DNA from: Apophysomyces variabilis
Lineage: Eukaryota; Mucoromycota; Mucoromycetes; Mucorales; Mucoraceae
Assembly (NCBI GenBank): GCA_002749535.1
Contig: MZZL01000138.1
Location: forward strand, 186,001-250,000
Direction of reading: 5' to 3'
DNA length: 64,000 nucleotides
The notes under the pieces were generated by a model. It saw only the letters and a list, made by a program, of their open reading frames with translations, made no database searches and was not told where the DNA came from. A program made the translations under genes and the position numbers. Below are positions 35,687 through 45,759 of the stretch, in pieces. Positions within the stretch are counted from its first letter, which is position 1. Every line of letters begins with the position of its first letter.

Positions 35687-37610
35687 ATGAAAGACGCAAA
35701 AGACGATAGATACAAGCTTGTGATAGCTTACGACTTTGGAACAACATTCTCGGGTGCATCGTATGCTTTCACTCACACAGCATCCGAGATCTTTGATGTT
35801 CAGAAATGGTAACGCACAGTGCTAGTCTTTATTTGTAGCGAACCAACTTTTTCTATACAGGCCATATAAAGGAGGCAATTACTATCCAAAGACGCCCACA
35901 TTGTCAGTCTACAAAGCTTCTAGCCCTAGGATTCTCGTAGACTGGGGCCATGGCGCCAAGAAAGTCATGTCTAAACCACAAGCTGCCAAGGAAAACATAC
36001 TTTTGTCCAACTTTAAACTCAATTTAGACGAGCAATGCAGACCAACCCCGCTGGACAATGGCAGGTAACCCAGAAAAATTTCAACCATCAACTAAAAGCA
36101 AAGCTTTGCACTTTACTAGCTCTCCGGTGGATGCAGTGGCTGACTATCTCAGGGAACTTCATCGTTACGTTCTAGCAGACGTCTCTCGAGGATTTGCCAA
36201 GAATTACCAGCACAGCTCCTTTCGCTATTGTATAACAGTACCAGCCATGTGGTCTGACAAAGCAAAGAATACGATGCGCCAAGCAGCTGTAAAAGCAGGT
36301 CTTATTCAAGCACACGATCCCCATGACCGATTGATTTTGATCTCTGAACCTGAAGCTGCCGCTCTGTATTGCCAGAAAATGTGTGATCAAGTCAATCTTA
36401 AAGAAGGCGATCGCTTTCTAATTTGCGACGCTGGTGGTGGAACAGTAGATCTAATCACTTTCGAAATTGTCAACAAAGAGAAAAACTATCTCAAGCAAGT
36501 GACAAAAGGAATTGGCGAAAGCTGTGGCAGTGTGTTTCTGGACGATCAATTTCGGCAACTGTTACGGGAAAAGCTTGGCCCCCAGGCAGACTCTCTCCCT
36601 ACTACTGTAATGAATAACATGATGGATCAGTTTATTGATAATATCAAGCCAGAGTTTGATGGATTGGAAGACCAATATCTAAATCTACCAGCATCTATTG
36701 CGCTTGACGAAATAGACGTGGCGCAAACAGAGTATTGTGTGGACGATGGTACTTTGATTTTACGAGCTGACGAGTTAAAACAGAGGGTTTTTGAACCAGT
36801 TATTTGCAAAGTGGTAAATATGACCTGTTCGCTACGTTTTCTATTCTTATCATTGATATGTTAGATCTCTTTGGTCGAAAAACAGTATAGTATGATAGAG
36901 GATTGTCGGCTTGATTGCATTTTCATTGTTGGTGGATTCGGTTCATCCAACTATTTGTATCAGCGTATCCAAGGAAGTTTTAAAAATCGTGTATCACAAA
37001 TCCTTTGCCCTCCACGCGCAGCGATGGCTGTTGTTCGTGGAGCAGTTTATCTTGGTCTTAATCCTCGCGTTATTACATCGCGTGTCTCACGGCGAACCTA
37101 CGGCATCAATGCTGGGCTTCCGTTCGATGAAAAGAAAGATCCGCCAAGCTCACGAGTTGTCCGACCAGATGGTAGCATTCGCTGTACAACTCGTTTCCTA
37201 GTATTCGTGAGGAAGAATGACGTTTTGCCAGTCGATTTCTGTCTTCGCGAGGAGATGTTTGTATATTATGGAACGATCAAGGCTACCGATATCATGCTAT
37301 ACGCGACAGAAGCAGATACTATCCCACGATATTATAATGAGGCTGGCGTCCAGCAAGTTGCTGCTATATCCATTCCTATACCTAAGCTAGATAGGATCGC
37401 TTATGGAGAAAGAATTCCCTACACCGTTCGGTAAGTGTCCATTTTAATGAAATAACTTCATAGAATACCAGATGATAGCTAACTTGTAGTTGTAGAATGT
37501 ACTTTGGTTTAACTGAAATCCGCATGGAAGCAGATTTCGGTACCGGTCATGTATATACCGTCTATTGCAATTTTGATGCAACCAACAACTATACCGATCA
37601 AGACAATTAG
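35687..37610 (+). CDS. Hsp70-like (HSPA12-type) ATPase, paralogue 2, 5 exons
   Basis: Five exons (35687-35808, 35861-36064, 36120-36813, 36865-37430, 37496-37610) give 566 residues. Motifs parallel paralogue 1: phosphate 1 IAYDFGTTFSGASYAF, VPAMWSDKAKNTMRQAA, ISEPEAAALYCQKMCD, phosphate 2 ICDAGGGTVDLITFEI, adenosine motif FIVGGFGSSNYLYQRI. The end carries a FDATNNYTDQDN tail in place of an EEVD. Note that phosphate 1 has AYDFG where paralogue 1 has GIDFG. Several splice sites are shared with paralogue 1 (for example within the codon before WPYK and before MYFG). It is therefore the same gene lineage with fewer introns. Cytosolic location is inferred. Confidence 0.9.
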
Positions 37611-38445
37611 TGAATTATCTAGACATCAAACATTATTTTATTTCTTTCTCTTCTTTCCTTCTTTTGTTAAGAGTAAATACGTGTAAAAACCAAAGGTTCT
37701 GAAGCCAAAAGCACTAAGAAAGCTTCTACTGTTCTTTTACGATCTTCGCATTTGCTTTTCTAATTTCATGATTCTGTTGACATGCTGATCATCGCAATGT
37801 CTATGTCTTTGAGAGTGGTGGCATTCTAGTCCTTGCCATTTAACATTACCGCATTGTTAAATCTGTTTTCTGACGCAACTTTTTAATCTCTCTCTCCATT
37901 ATATAATTTTCGCTACCTTTAAATACTCCTACTTTTTCCTATTACTAATGGCAATTTCGTAACATATAATAATGAAGGACTTAAATCGCACAAGTAATCC
38001 TATAATATAGACAAGTATGATGGTAAAAAAAAATTGACAGCTTACTTTTAAGTTACAAAAATCGATCTTTATATACAACTTACTTTTTGATTATATTAAT
38101 AACCAAACATCAATAGTAATTATGTTTGCTAAACAACTTTATCTTTAATACCTAAACATTATAGGACCGTTGAAAGAAGGCAATTATTATACAATAAAAT
38201 TTTTTATACAATCTTCATTATAGCTTATAATATATAAATTCTTATTTAGAAAATTGCTAAGTTATTAAATTTCTATTTAGTTTATCAGATAATAACAAAC
38301 TTGCAATGATGTAAAAAGCATTCTTTAAAAAAAAAAAAGCTGTTAATTATATATATTTTACTAATCATCATTAAAGAAAAACTTATGGTATAATTATTTA
38401 TTTATTCCTCTTCTCTAATTATAAAAGGTCGAAAAACCACGTAAA
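37611..38445. other. AT-rich island
   Basis: From about 37880 to 38440 the sequence is strikingly AT-rich, with runs such as TATAATATATAAATTC and long A or T tracts, unlike the flanking genes. No ORF, no recognisable repeat unit. It lies between the Hsp70-like gene and the tRNA gene. Confidence 0.5.
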
Positions 38446-38518
38446 GCCTTCTTGGCTCAGTTGGCAGAGCGTCTGCCTAGTAAGCAGAAGGTCGCCAGTT
38501 CGATTCTGGCAGAAGGCA
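38446..38518 (+). tRNA. tRNA-Thr (anticodon AGU)
   Basis: A full cloverleaf can be drawn by eye. Acceptor stem GCCTTCT pairs with AGAAGGC, with A as discriminator. The D arm is GCTC-AGTTGGCA-GAGC. The anticodon arm is TCTGC-CTAGTAA-GCAGA, with loop CT-AGT-AA giving anticodon AGU (Thr, reads ACU/ACC after A34 editing). Variable loop AGGTC. T arm is GCCAG-TTCGATT-CTGGC. There is no intron and no encoded CCA. The A and B box promoters are intact (TGGCTCAGTTGG, GGTTCGA-type GTTCGATT). A T-rich stretch follows directly and can serve as the Pol III terminator. Confidence 0.95.
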
Positions 38519-39189
38519 TTTTTCTGTTGTTTTGGCAACCAACTTTTTGTCGTTTTCGTAAAGTCGATTCACAGCTACTGTTTTGGACGCGAGTTGCCAA
38601 TCAAGCTGGAATATAGAAATCGTAAAGGAACAAAAGTAAAAAATAAAAGTGTGCGAGGGAATTCGATGATGTTTATTTTTCACCAACTATCCAAAGTATT
38701 TATACGTATGATATTTCTATAATTTTCTACGAGGCTGAAGATGCGAGAAGTATCTAGGAACTTCTTGGAAACCAACCGCAACTTCGAGAACTTCTTGGAA
38801 GGCTTTAGCAAAAAGAGTCTTTGCGTTCATGCGCCGATTCCGGCTCCGACAATTTTGTCGTAGCACAAATCGCTCAACCAATCACGGCCAAGAACCTAAC
38901 ATGGTAATCTTCTCTTTTGCTCGGGCATCCTCCCAAAAAGATATGAGTTACAAGAAGTCTTCCTTGACGACGATCTTATCGTAACACTCTCAGTCCATTT
39001 CCTTTTCTATTTTATAACCGTAACAAATTACATAATTTAACCAGAACTAAAAAGATATAAATATTGGACACATTACAGAGAATAAAGCGCATCATCCTTC
39101 TATCTTATTTTTATTGTTCTCCTACTATTGTTTCTGTCTTCTTCTGGCCATTGGTTTTCCAGCTCAGACTACGGCGACGACATTTTTTT
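38519..39189. other. Downstream flank of tRNA, possible LTR-type promoter sequence
   Basis: No gene. Two copies of the 13-mer GAACTTCTTGGAA (38758-38770 and 38788-38800) with an adjoining TTCGAGAA resemble heat-shock elements. A TATA-like GATATAAATATTGG at about 39052 and later AATAAAG motifs look like the promoter/polyadenylation layout of a long terminal repeat, but no element borders could be fixed. Confidence 0.35.
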
Positions 39190-39500
39190 GTCGTCCCTGC
39201 AAAATTGTACTGACACAAACCTTTTGGTCCGATCGTCCTTGGTCCAAAACAGCAAACGTCTAACACATCGGTCTTCATCACAAAACAGCAACATCTCCAG
39301 GAAGACCATGCTCAGCGAAATATTACATAATCTCTTGTCCGTTTATTTTACTTATTTTGAATGCTCGTCCGTCTCAGCATTGTTACAATTAGTTTTAGAA
39401 AAAATATAGATATCCATAGATTTGTTTAGCAATAAAGAACCATCCGTTTATTCTCTATCTCTCTTGTTACCCTTGATCCCCAGTGGGTTTGACCTTTGCC
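39190..39500 (+). repeat. Inverted repeat, left copy (possible LTR-derived)
   Basis: About 310 bp that recur in inverted orientation at 39855-40156. Shared landmarks: TGCAAAATTGTACTGACAC at the outer end, TCAGCATTGTTACAATTAG, ATAGATATCCATAGATTTG, GTTTAGCAATAAAG, and CCCCAGTGGGTTTGACC at the inner end. The copies differ by scattered substitutions and a few small indels, so they are not a recent duplication artefact. The short ORF in each copy is the same frame seen twice and shows no domain. Confidence 0.75.
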
Positions 39501-39570
39501 AGGAAGAAAACCCAGATCAGGAAGAAAATACCGCGCTGTTGTGCGCGGTATTTTCTTCCTGGCAAAGGTC
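39491..39570. repeat. Hairpin insertion within the left repeat copy
   Basis: The right arm 39543-39570 (GCGCGGTATTTTCTTCC...GGTC, 28 nt) is the exact reverse complement of 39491-39510 joined to 39529-39536; the left arm has 18 extra bases created by a second AGGAAGAAAA. The loop is about 6 nt. The inverted repeat copy at 39855 reads straight through this point (GTTTGACCTGTCGTATC), so it represents the empty site. The hairpin was therefore inserted into, or grew within, the left copy. Confidence 0.7.
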
Positions 39571-39854
39571 TGTCGTATCCTTTTTGCTACTTTCGGAATA
39601 CGCACGTTCCACACGATCGATTGGTAACACGAACGCTCAATATGACTCACGCTTTATAGAAGTGTACTCCAAGTACAACTCTCCATGATTCACATCCCGT
39701 CAAGCTTACAGCAAAGCAGTTAGTATAAATATCTAAAATAGAAAACACAATAAACATTATCTATCGTTTGTCTTTATTTGTTATTGTCACTTTCGTCTAT
39801 CTTCCTCGGTGATCTTGCACGGTTATATCAGATCAAGGATTGATACGACAGGTC

Positions 39855-40156
39855 AAACCCACTGGGGATCAAAGGTAACAAAAAAGATAGAGAATACACG
39901 GATGATTATCTTTATTGCTAAACAAATCTATGGATATCTATATTTTTTCTAAAACTAATTGTAACAATGCTGAGACGGACGAGCATTCAAAATAAGTAAA
40001 ATAAACGGACAAGAGATTATGTAATATTTCGCTGAGCATGGTCTTCCTGGAGATGTTGCTGTTTTGTGATGAAGACCGATGTGTTAGACGTTTGCTGTTT
40101 TGGACCAAGGACGATCGGACCAAAAGGTTTGTGTCAGTACAATTTTGCAGGTACGA
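39855..40156 (-). repeat. Inverted repeat, right copy (possible LTR-derived)
   Basis: Reverse-complement partner of the repeat at 39190-39500, lacking the hairpin. About 350 bp of unrelated sequence separate the copies, including a TATA-like AGTATAAATATC near 39722 and AATAAAC/TTTGT polyadenylation-like motifs. A third TATA-like AGATATAAATATGCG occurs at about 40285. No reverse transcriptase or integrase frame is present, so only terminal remnants remain if this is a retrotransposon. Confidence 0.7.
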
Positions 40157-41274
40157 CATTTGTTTCCAAAGTATTTCTCATGCTTTTTCTTTTACACTGG
40201 TTGTGTCCGGCTGTTTACTAACGATTTCTTATGTTATTCTAACTAAACCTTGAATCAATGGAAGGATCAACATTTTTGCTAAAAAGATATAAATATGCGT
40301 TATTGGTAACGTGAACTCTAACCTCCAGTGCATACAAAATTCATCTAGCAGCATAAAAAATGCCGTTCATGACTAATAAATGGAACCTGTGTTGATATCC
40401 TTTTGTTACTCTTGAAGGTACAAAGGCAAAAAGAAAGGCATGGTAAACAAGTGTTGGAAGACTTTTGAAATGCCGTAAAAGACTGAGGTGAACTACTCGC
40501 GATAAAAATTTGATGAGTATTGCACGTATCAAGTATTAAATTGTACATTTTATGGGTATTGTAACATGTAAATCAGGTGTAATTCACACAAGCAAAAGAC
40601 TCTGCAAAACGTTCGAACTGCCGACCATATTTCTCACCATAGTATCCAAGCATGCCTAAACTGTAGGATTCTCTGGCAATGGGATGTAAATGCGAGCAAA
40701 AACATGTTTGCTATGGCAGAGTCTGTCTGGACGGGGCACTGGCGACCTGAAGCTGTTTCCAGACTTGTATCAACAAAAAATCACAGCTACGAATGCTGAG
40801 TCTCCTTGAGAGATTCAGATTCTACGGTAAGTTAATAGTTTTTTACGATTTTACATGATTTATCGATATGTTTTGTTGTAGCTGTATGCACCGGTAAGCT
40901 TTCCTAGCAAAGCAATAATGGTAATACTCAACAAGGCTTTGGTTGCAAACGCTTGAAATGTTTTCTTGCGTCAAAGAAAAACCGAGATGTCGACTAGCCA
41001 TGATAATGAAAATGTAAGTGTGTTCTTGGATCTCTAGGTTTATGCTTTACTAAATACCTGTAACGCAAGTTCAATTTTTCGCCAGTGCATACTTGGCTTT
41101 CACTTGCGCAAAAAAAAGTAACAAGCTGTGCAAATAGTTTCCACAAAATCTAGCAATGCTCAAAAACCCAACATTATCAGCGTTTAATACATTGGTCCCA
41201 CTGATTCCCCGAAATGAATCAAATTCGCCTTCAGATTGATATTTTTTATTTTCTTCCTCCTAACCTATTCAGCC
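40157..41274. other. Intergenic region
   Basis: No supported gene. Short minus-strand frames at 40341-40548 have no motif. The last 60 bases are T-rich and precede the NOPCHAP1-like gene. Confidence 0.4.
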
Positions 41275-41886
41275 ATGTCAGATCCAAACCCACCGCATTC
41301 TTCAGAGTTACTTAACATTCCTGGCCGCGAGAAAACGATCGGTAATAGATCACACTGTTAATTGGCTGGGACACTCATGATTCTGTGTGGCAGCAAAGCT
41401 CATATCCGACAAGAAGAATAATAATAGCAACATCGCGGAGAGGATACCATTTATACCACCACCAGAGGAACGGAAGACATTCAAAATGCCACCCATGCGA
41501 AGTGACAGTGTGTAATATACGTCTAATCGGGCTATAACTGATCTTATCTCCAGTTTTATCACGAGTACAAGCATTTTTACCGCAATTGCAGGCAGCGAAC
41601 GAAGAGTTAAAGCAACGGGATCCTTCCGAATTGGATATTGAAAATGTGGAAGAAGAAGACAGCCAATACATTGAAATGGTTAGTCATATGAATGGGGTTT
41701 CAGAATAATAACTTGCTGCAACAGAATCTCGGACTGGGCGTATTTGAAGAAAAAAAAGAGGATGCATCAAGTAGTGACGAGGATTCCGACAACGAGATCA
41801 TCATTCCGGCTACCAGCAGTAAACCAAATAATAACACGAAGCCGTCCATCGAACTATTACCAGAGGAAAAGGATAGAAAGCCTTGA
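41275..41886 (+). CDS. NOPCHAP1-like snoRNP assembly factor
   Basis: Four exons (41275-41341, 41394-41507, 41554-41678, 41725-41886) give 155 residues. After a polar N-terminus with IPFIPPPEERKTFKMPPMRS comes the conserved block ILSRVQAFLPQLQAANEELK, then DIENVEEEDSQYIEM and NLGLGVFEEKKED, followed by an acidic Ser-rich tail. These match the domain of human C12orf45/NOPCHAP1 (formerly DUF4598). That protein brings NOP58 to the R2TP AAA+ machinery during box C/D snoRNP assembly. Intron 3 is short (46 nt, GTTAGT donor) and must be removed to restore YIEM-NLGLGVFE. Assignment is by motif recall and should be confirmed by a profile search; a nuclear role is inferred. Confidence 0.75.
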
Positions 41887-43546
41887 GAATATAAATTAAA
41901 TTGCAACCACAGGCATGGTTCATCCAAGAGACTGCGTGATGTTGACTACATCGCACCAGCACCTGAAATTATGGCTGGTGATCTTTCGAGGTGCAAACAG
42001 GAGCCAGTAGAGAATAAAAATACTGTCTTCATGCGGATTATTTATATGTTTAACACATTACTGCATTAGTGTGGTTTTCAGTGGAGAGCATTGCTTCGAA
42101 CAGGTTTCAGGACCTGGGTTTTCCTCCCGATTACGGCAGAGAGTCTCCCAAGATACGATTGCAATCTTGTTCTGATACCGTTTTAATACATATCTATGTA
42201 ACTTTGGTCTCTTACTGTCCGTTTAAAATTGAAGGATTTACCTGCATCGGGAAACGCAGGATTCGCAGTTGATTTGCGCTGTGCATTGACAGGGAATATG
42301 CAAATTAGATTTGGGATCAAGCAGAACTACATCTTATCTATACATGGTTGTGCGAAACTCCATGAGCGGGAAGGATTGAATATAATCCCTTGTACCATAG
42401 AATGACGCTAGAATTTAATTGCATCTCATGATCGACTGCATCCGTTGGTGGGAGCAGCGACGTGCTTATTTTCGGATAGAACTTCTTGTTGTAGCGGTCT
42501 CATTCTTGCATCAGCTTCACATCGAAAGAAAAGTTACTAACATCTTCTGATGAAGTAAGAGAAGATAGGCGCTGCGACACTATCTGGTGTCTTGTAGGAT
42601 AATTCTATGCCCATAATCCAATTCCAAACCATCGTCGGTTTCGGGACCAACTTTGCTTCCCTTCCGTCCCCTTCTTGCTTCAGCTTCCTACCATTCTCTT
42701 CCAATAGGTATGTACCGCTATCTTTTTACTACGGGTGGTAGGATCCGTATATTTTTCGCTAACTTGAGATCAAAACATTAAGCAGGCAAAGCACCCACGC
42801 GTATCACATGTTGGTCTCTTAACTAAAGACAGACCACAACTCTTAAAGATAAATCTGCTATGGGTAATTTTACCTAAGGTCATATTGACCTTAGGGATCT
42901 TGCGTTCAATAAGTAAGTTTAGTCAGTGTGAGAGAGGAAACAACGAAGATGTAAAGTAGCGCAACAACTCGTTTAAAAAGCAGTAATTCTTATATCCATA
43001 CTGTGTTTTTAAACAGATAAACCACAAAGAATATTTGAGACACGACCTCTTCCTTTCATTATACACAAACGTTAGTTCACTGGTGTTTTTGTGTAGATGA
43101 GAATGCTCCATAAAAAGGCTTTGGAGAGATTCTACTTTAATTGGACTCGCTTGAATGTCTCGAGACTGGGATTAATGCATGGATTAGTCTAACCATCTGT
43201 CTTGCGGTGGCCAAAGTAAGTAGGTACTTCCCTCTATGACCAAGTTAGAGGTAAAGCAGCCTGGGATAGAGCCGATTTCTATGTTTTGATGAATCGACGA
43301 GTTGTAGTCAGTTGGATGTATTGATCTGCTTTTCACATAATTGGCGGGAAGGAAAAGATCAGAACTCAGACTTTCAGGAGGTGATAACAGAAAAGGGAGA
43401 CATAGTCAAGCCGGGGTAGGTTTGTGAAAAGGGGAAGAACTATGCCCTCCACGGACTTCTTTTTGGAGGACAGCTAGCACAACGTAGTTAAACAAGCTTT
43501 CCTCTTTTTTTTTCCTCCTTTTTCTTTACTTTTTGGATTCGCCAAT
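41887..43546. other. Gene-free stretch
   Basis: No supported coding region on either strand. Composition is mixed. The final 50 bases before 43547 are a CT-rich promoter tract (TTTCCTCTTTTTTTTTCCTCC-like). Confidence 0.4.
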
Positions 43547-44291
43547 ATGGTACATATCCCAGCAATTACAGCTGTACTGTTGGCCTTTTCATTGCCCGTG
43601 TTTGCTCAAGTACAAGCGGTCAGTGAAGAGTTCAACATTACTTCGCCTTTGCAGAGTGGTATCTACGTTGCTGGACGGAAACTTCCAGTTACCTATTACT
43701 TGCTAAGAGAATCATCAAGTAAGTTCTTCACAAAAATAAAAAAGCGAAACAACCGGCACTAAAACAGATTTCAGGTTTGAGGCTGAATATCTATTTGGTA
43801 CCTATCGATCTCAACTATCCAACCGCCGTCATCGCCCAACCAGCGGATGTGTCTGAGGATCCCTCCAACACAGTGACCATCCACAATAAGACCTACGGAC
43901 AACACTCTTACAATTACGATATCCCGCCAATTGCTCCTAGTGGTCCATACAAGGTAATGATAGTATAAACAAACCCAAGTGTACGGAAAAAAGTACGATC
44001 TTTTTCTTCTTGTTATTCACATTCAAAGTGGCTATCCAACAGGTTGTTTTCCAATCTGTCAACACACACACGAATACATCGGTAGATATTACTATTCGTC
44101 CGTATGTGTCACCAACCCCCGAAGCCCCTACGCAAACCATTGGTTCGTCAGCTTCTCCATCAGCCGGTTCAAAGCTAAACATATCACCCTCCAGCAATCC
44201 CACTAACAATGCCGCACCAGCAAGTACTGAATTTAAGCTTAGCGTTGCTCTCATTTACATTGGAGCGTTTTTCATTACAACCTTGATGTGA
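43547..44291 (+). CDS. Secreted, probably GPI-anchored protein with Kre9/Knh1-like N-terminal domain
   Basis: Three exons (43547-43718, 43775-43953, 44043-44291) give 199 residues. Residues 1-20 form a signal peptide (AITAVLLAFSLPVFAQ). The next part has the beta-sandwich pattern of the Kre9/Knh1-like Ser-Thr-rich family: NITSPLQSGIYVAGRKLPV, then LRLNIYLVPID, NTVTIHNKTYGQHSYNY and PSGPYKVVFQSV. A Ser/Thr/Pro-rich linker follows, with several N-glycosylation sites (N-x-S/T). The protein ends in a hydrophobic segment (LSVALIYIGAFFITTLM) after small residues, as expected of a GPI-anchor signal. Such proteins sit on the plasma membrane or in the wall and support beta-glucan assembly. Precise function is unknown. 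Extracellular location is a strong inference. Confidence 0.8.
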
Positions 44292-44668
44292 AAGGATGAA
44301 CAGAGTTCGACATAATCGTTCTACAGTTTTGTAGTAATAGTTTTAATTCTAAGAAACCAAAGCCCAAGATAATTAATAAAACGATAAATGGGTCCCAGAA
44401 GATTATAAAAGAGACGACAATAGCTTCTCTCCTAAGTCTGGTTAATAGCTATCAGATCTAAGTCTTCTTTCCGTTTCTATGTGTTTCGTTTTGCACGTGT
44501 GGCCTAGAATCCTCTCTGACAGCAGCGTAGGATCTCCCATTTATGATGTGAAGTCCAAGGGAAAATAAAGAGGAAAAAAGGATAAGGTCTTCGAGGTTGA
44601 AAGGAACATCAAGGCCCCAAACCTGGGGAATATACTCTGCTCATTCTCTTCTTGATTGATAGATTCCT

Positions 44669-45074
44669 TTATTTCTGACAGGCATCACAAAACTTTGCAA
44701 GCTCAATATCTCTTGTTGACAATCCTTGGCAGTCGTGTGTAGAAAGAGTTACTTCCACTCGATTATAAACCTGGATTGGTTATGTACGTCAACGCTTGTG
44801 CTATCCTTCATTTTCCGTGCTTGAAACTTACATTGAACCATTCAGGATGATGATCCATCTTGTCAGCTTTTAACGCAACGCGCGTCATGAAACCGAAGGC
44901 TTCGTTAAAGTCGGCAAACTGGTATTTTTTGATGATCGCATCCCTATTCTCCACCATGCTCCATCCGGATGACAAGAGAGGCTGAAGAAGTGTTTGACGT
45001 TGAGACTCGGTTAAGGTGGACATAAGACGTTTATGAACGAAAGGACGAATAGAAAGGAATGAAGCTGCCAGCAT
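44669..45074 (-). CDS. Pterin-4a-carbinolamine dehydratase
   Basis: Two exons (45074-44832, 44770-44669) give 114 residues. The core has [60 protein letters not shown] and [16 protein letters not shown]. The catalytic signature is [DH]HHPEW, with two histidines next to PEW. The enzyme dehydrates 4a-hydroxytetrahydrobiopterin, regenerating the cofactor of aromatic amino-acid hydroxylases; in animals the same fold is DCoH. Residues 1-17 before [10 protein letters not shown] are basic and hydrophobic and could be a mitochondrial presequence, so translation from either Met is possible. It is widely kept in fungi even where no hydroxylase is known. Confidence 0.92.
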
Positions 45075-45759
45075 TTTCGTTCTGCTTTAAACAAGCGGAG
45101 CCCGACAGGCCACTGTGGGAAATTTTTAGTGACTTCTTCTTCTAGTCCCGCTCCAATCCCCGACATTGAATCCTCCGCACCAATTCCACTTATAGGGCCA
45201 ACGAACAAGTTTACCCAATGTACGAAAAGCGTGATGCCTTAGCAAATCAATGTACTGTACCTTTGGCGCAAAAGGGAAAATAGGATCACCATCATCATTG
45301 CATCGAGCATATTTTTGAAGGTAAACTAAGGATTATCATATTTCGAGAAACTTCAACACAGACCGTTTGTCGTTCTAAGAACCTAGACAAACAAGGAGAT
45401 ACTCTTGAAAATGCCACAGATTCAGTAGTACAAGACTGCTTGATGAAAGGCTGATGTGTGTCTTTCAATACCAGTGCTCTTACCATTCTGGTTTGGCACC
45501 AACTGGCATCCTAAGCAACCCGCTCCCCGTGAAATGTAATACTTATTCAACAGGCTGAATTGCATATTGAGAATAGAGAATTTTCGTGTCAAAAGAAACA
45601 AAACTCTAATATGGTGAATCCCAATTGATGTGAGAGCGAATCCTAATTGCTTAATCTTTGTATTGGCCAAACGTGTTCACTAACACTGAGTAAAAAAACC
45701 TTGATCGAGTCATTAAATGCAATATCATCATATTATGCAATGTGATTATAATGGAATAT
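45075..45759. other. Intergenic region
   Basis: Upstream of the dehydratase (minus) and downstream of the E3 ligase (minus). No gene recognised; the minus-strand ORFs at 45011-45208 and 45422-45670 lack motifs. Confidence 0.4.

Noticed and set aside
38477..38686. Minus-strand ORF over the tRNA gene
   Set aside because: It is an antisense shadow of tRNA-Thr and its flank (the CLLPESNWRPSAY end is read from the tRNA).
39128..39409. 93-codon ORF and its partner at 39938-40159
   Set aside because: The same sequence read from both copies of an inverted repeat; no domain, so not a gene.
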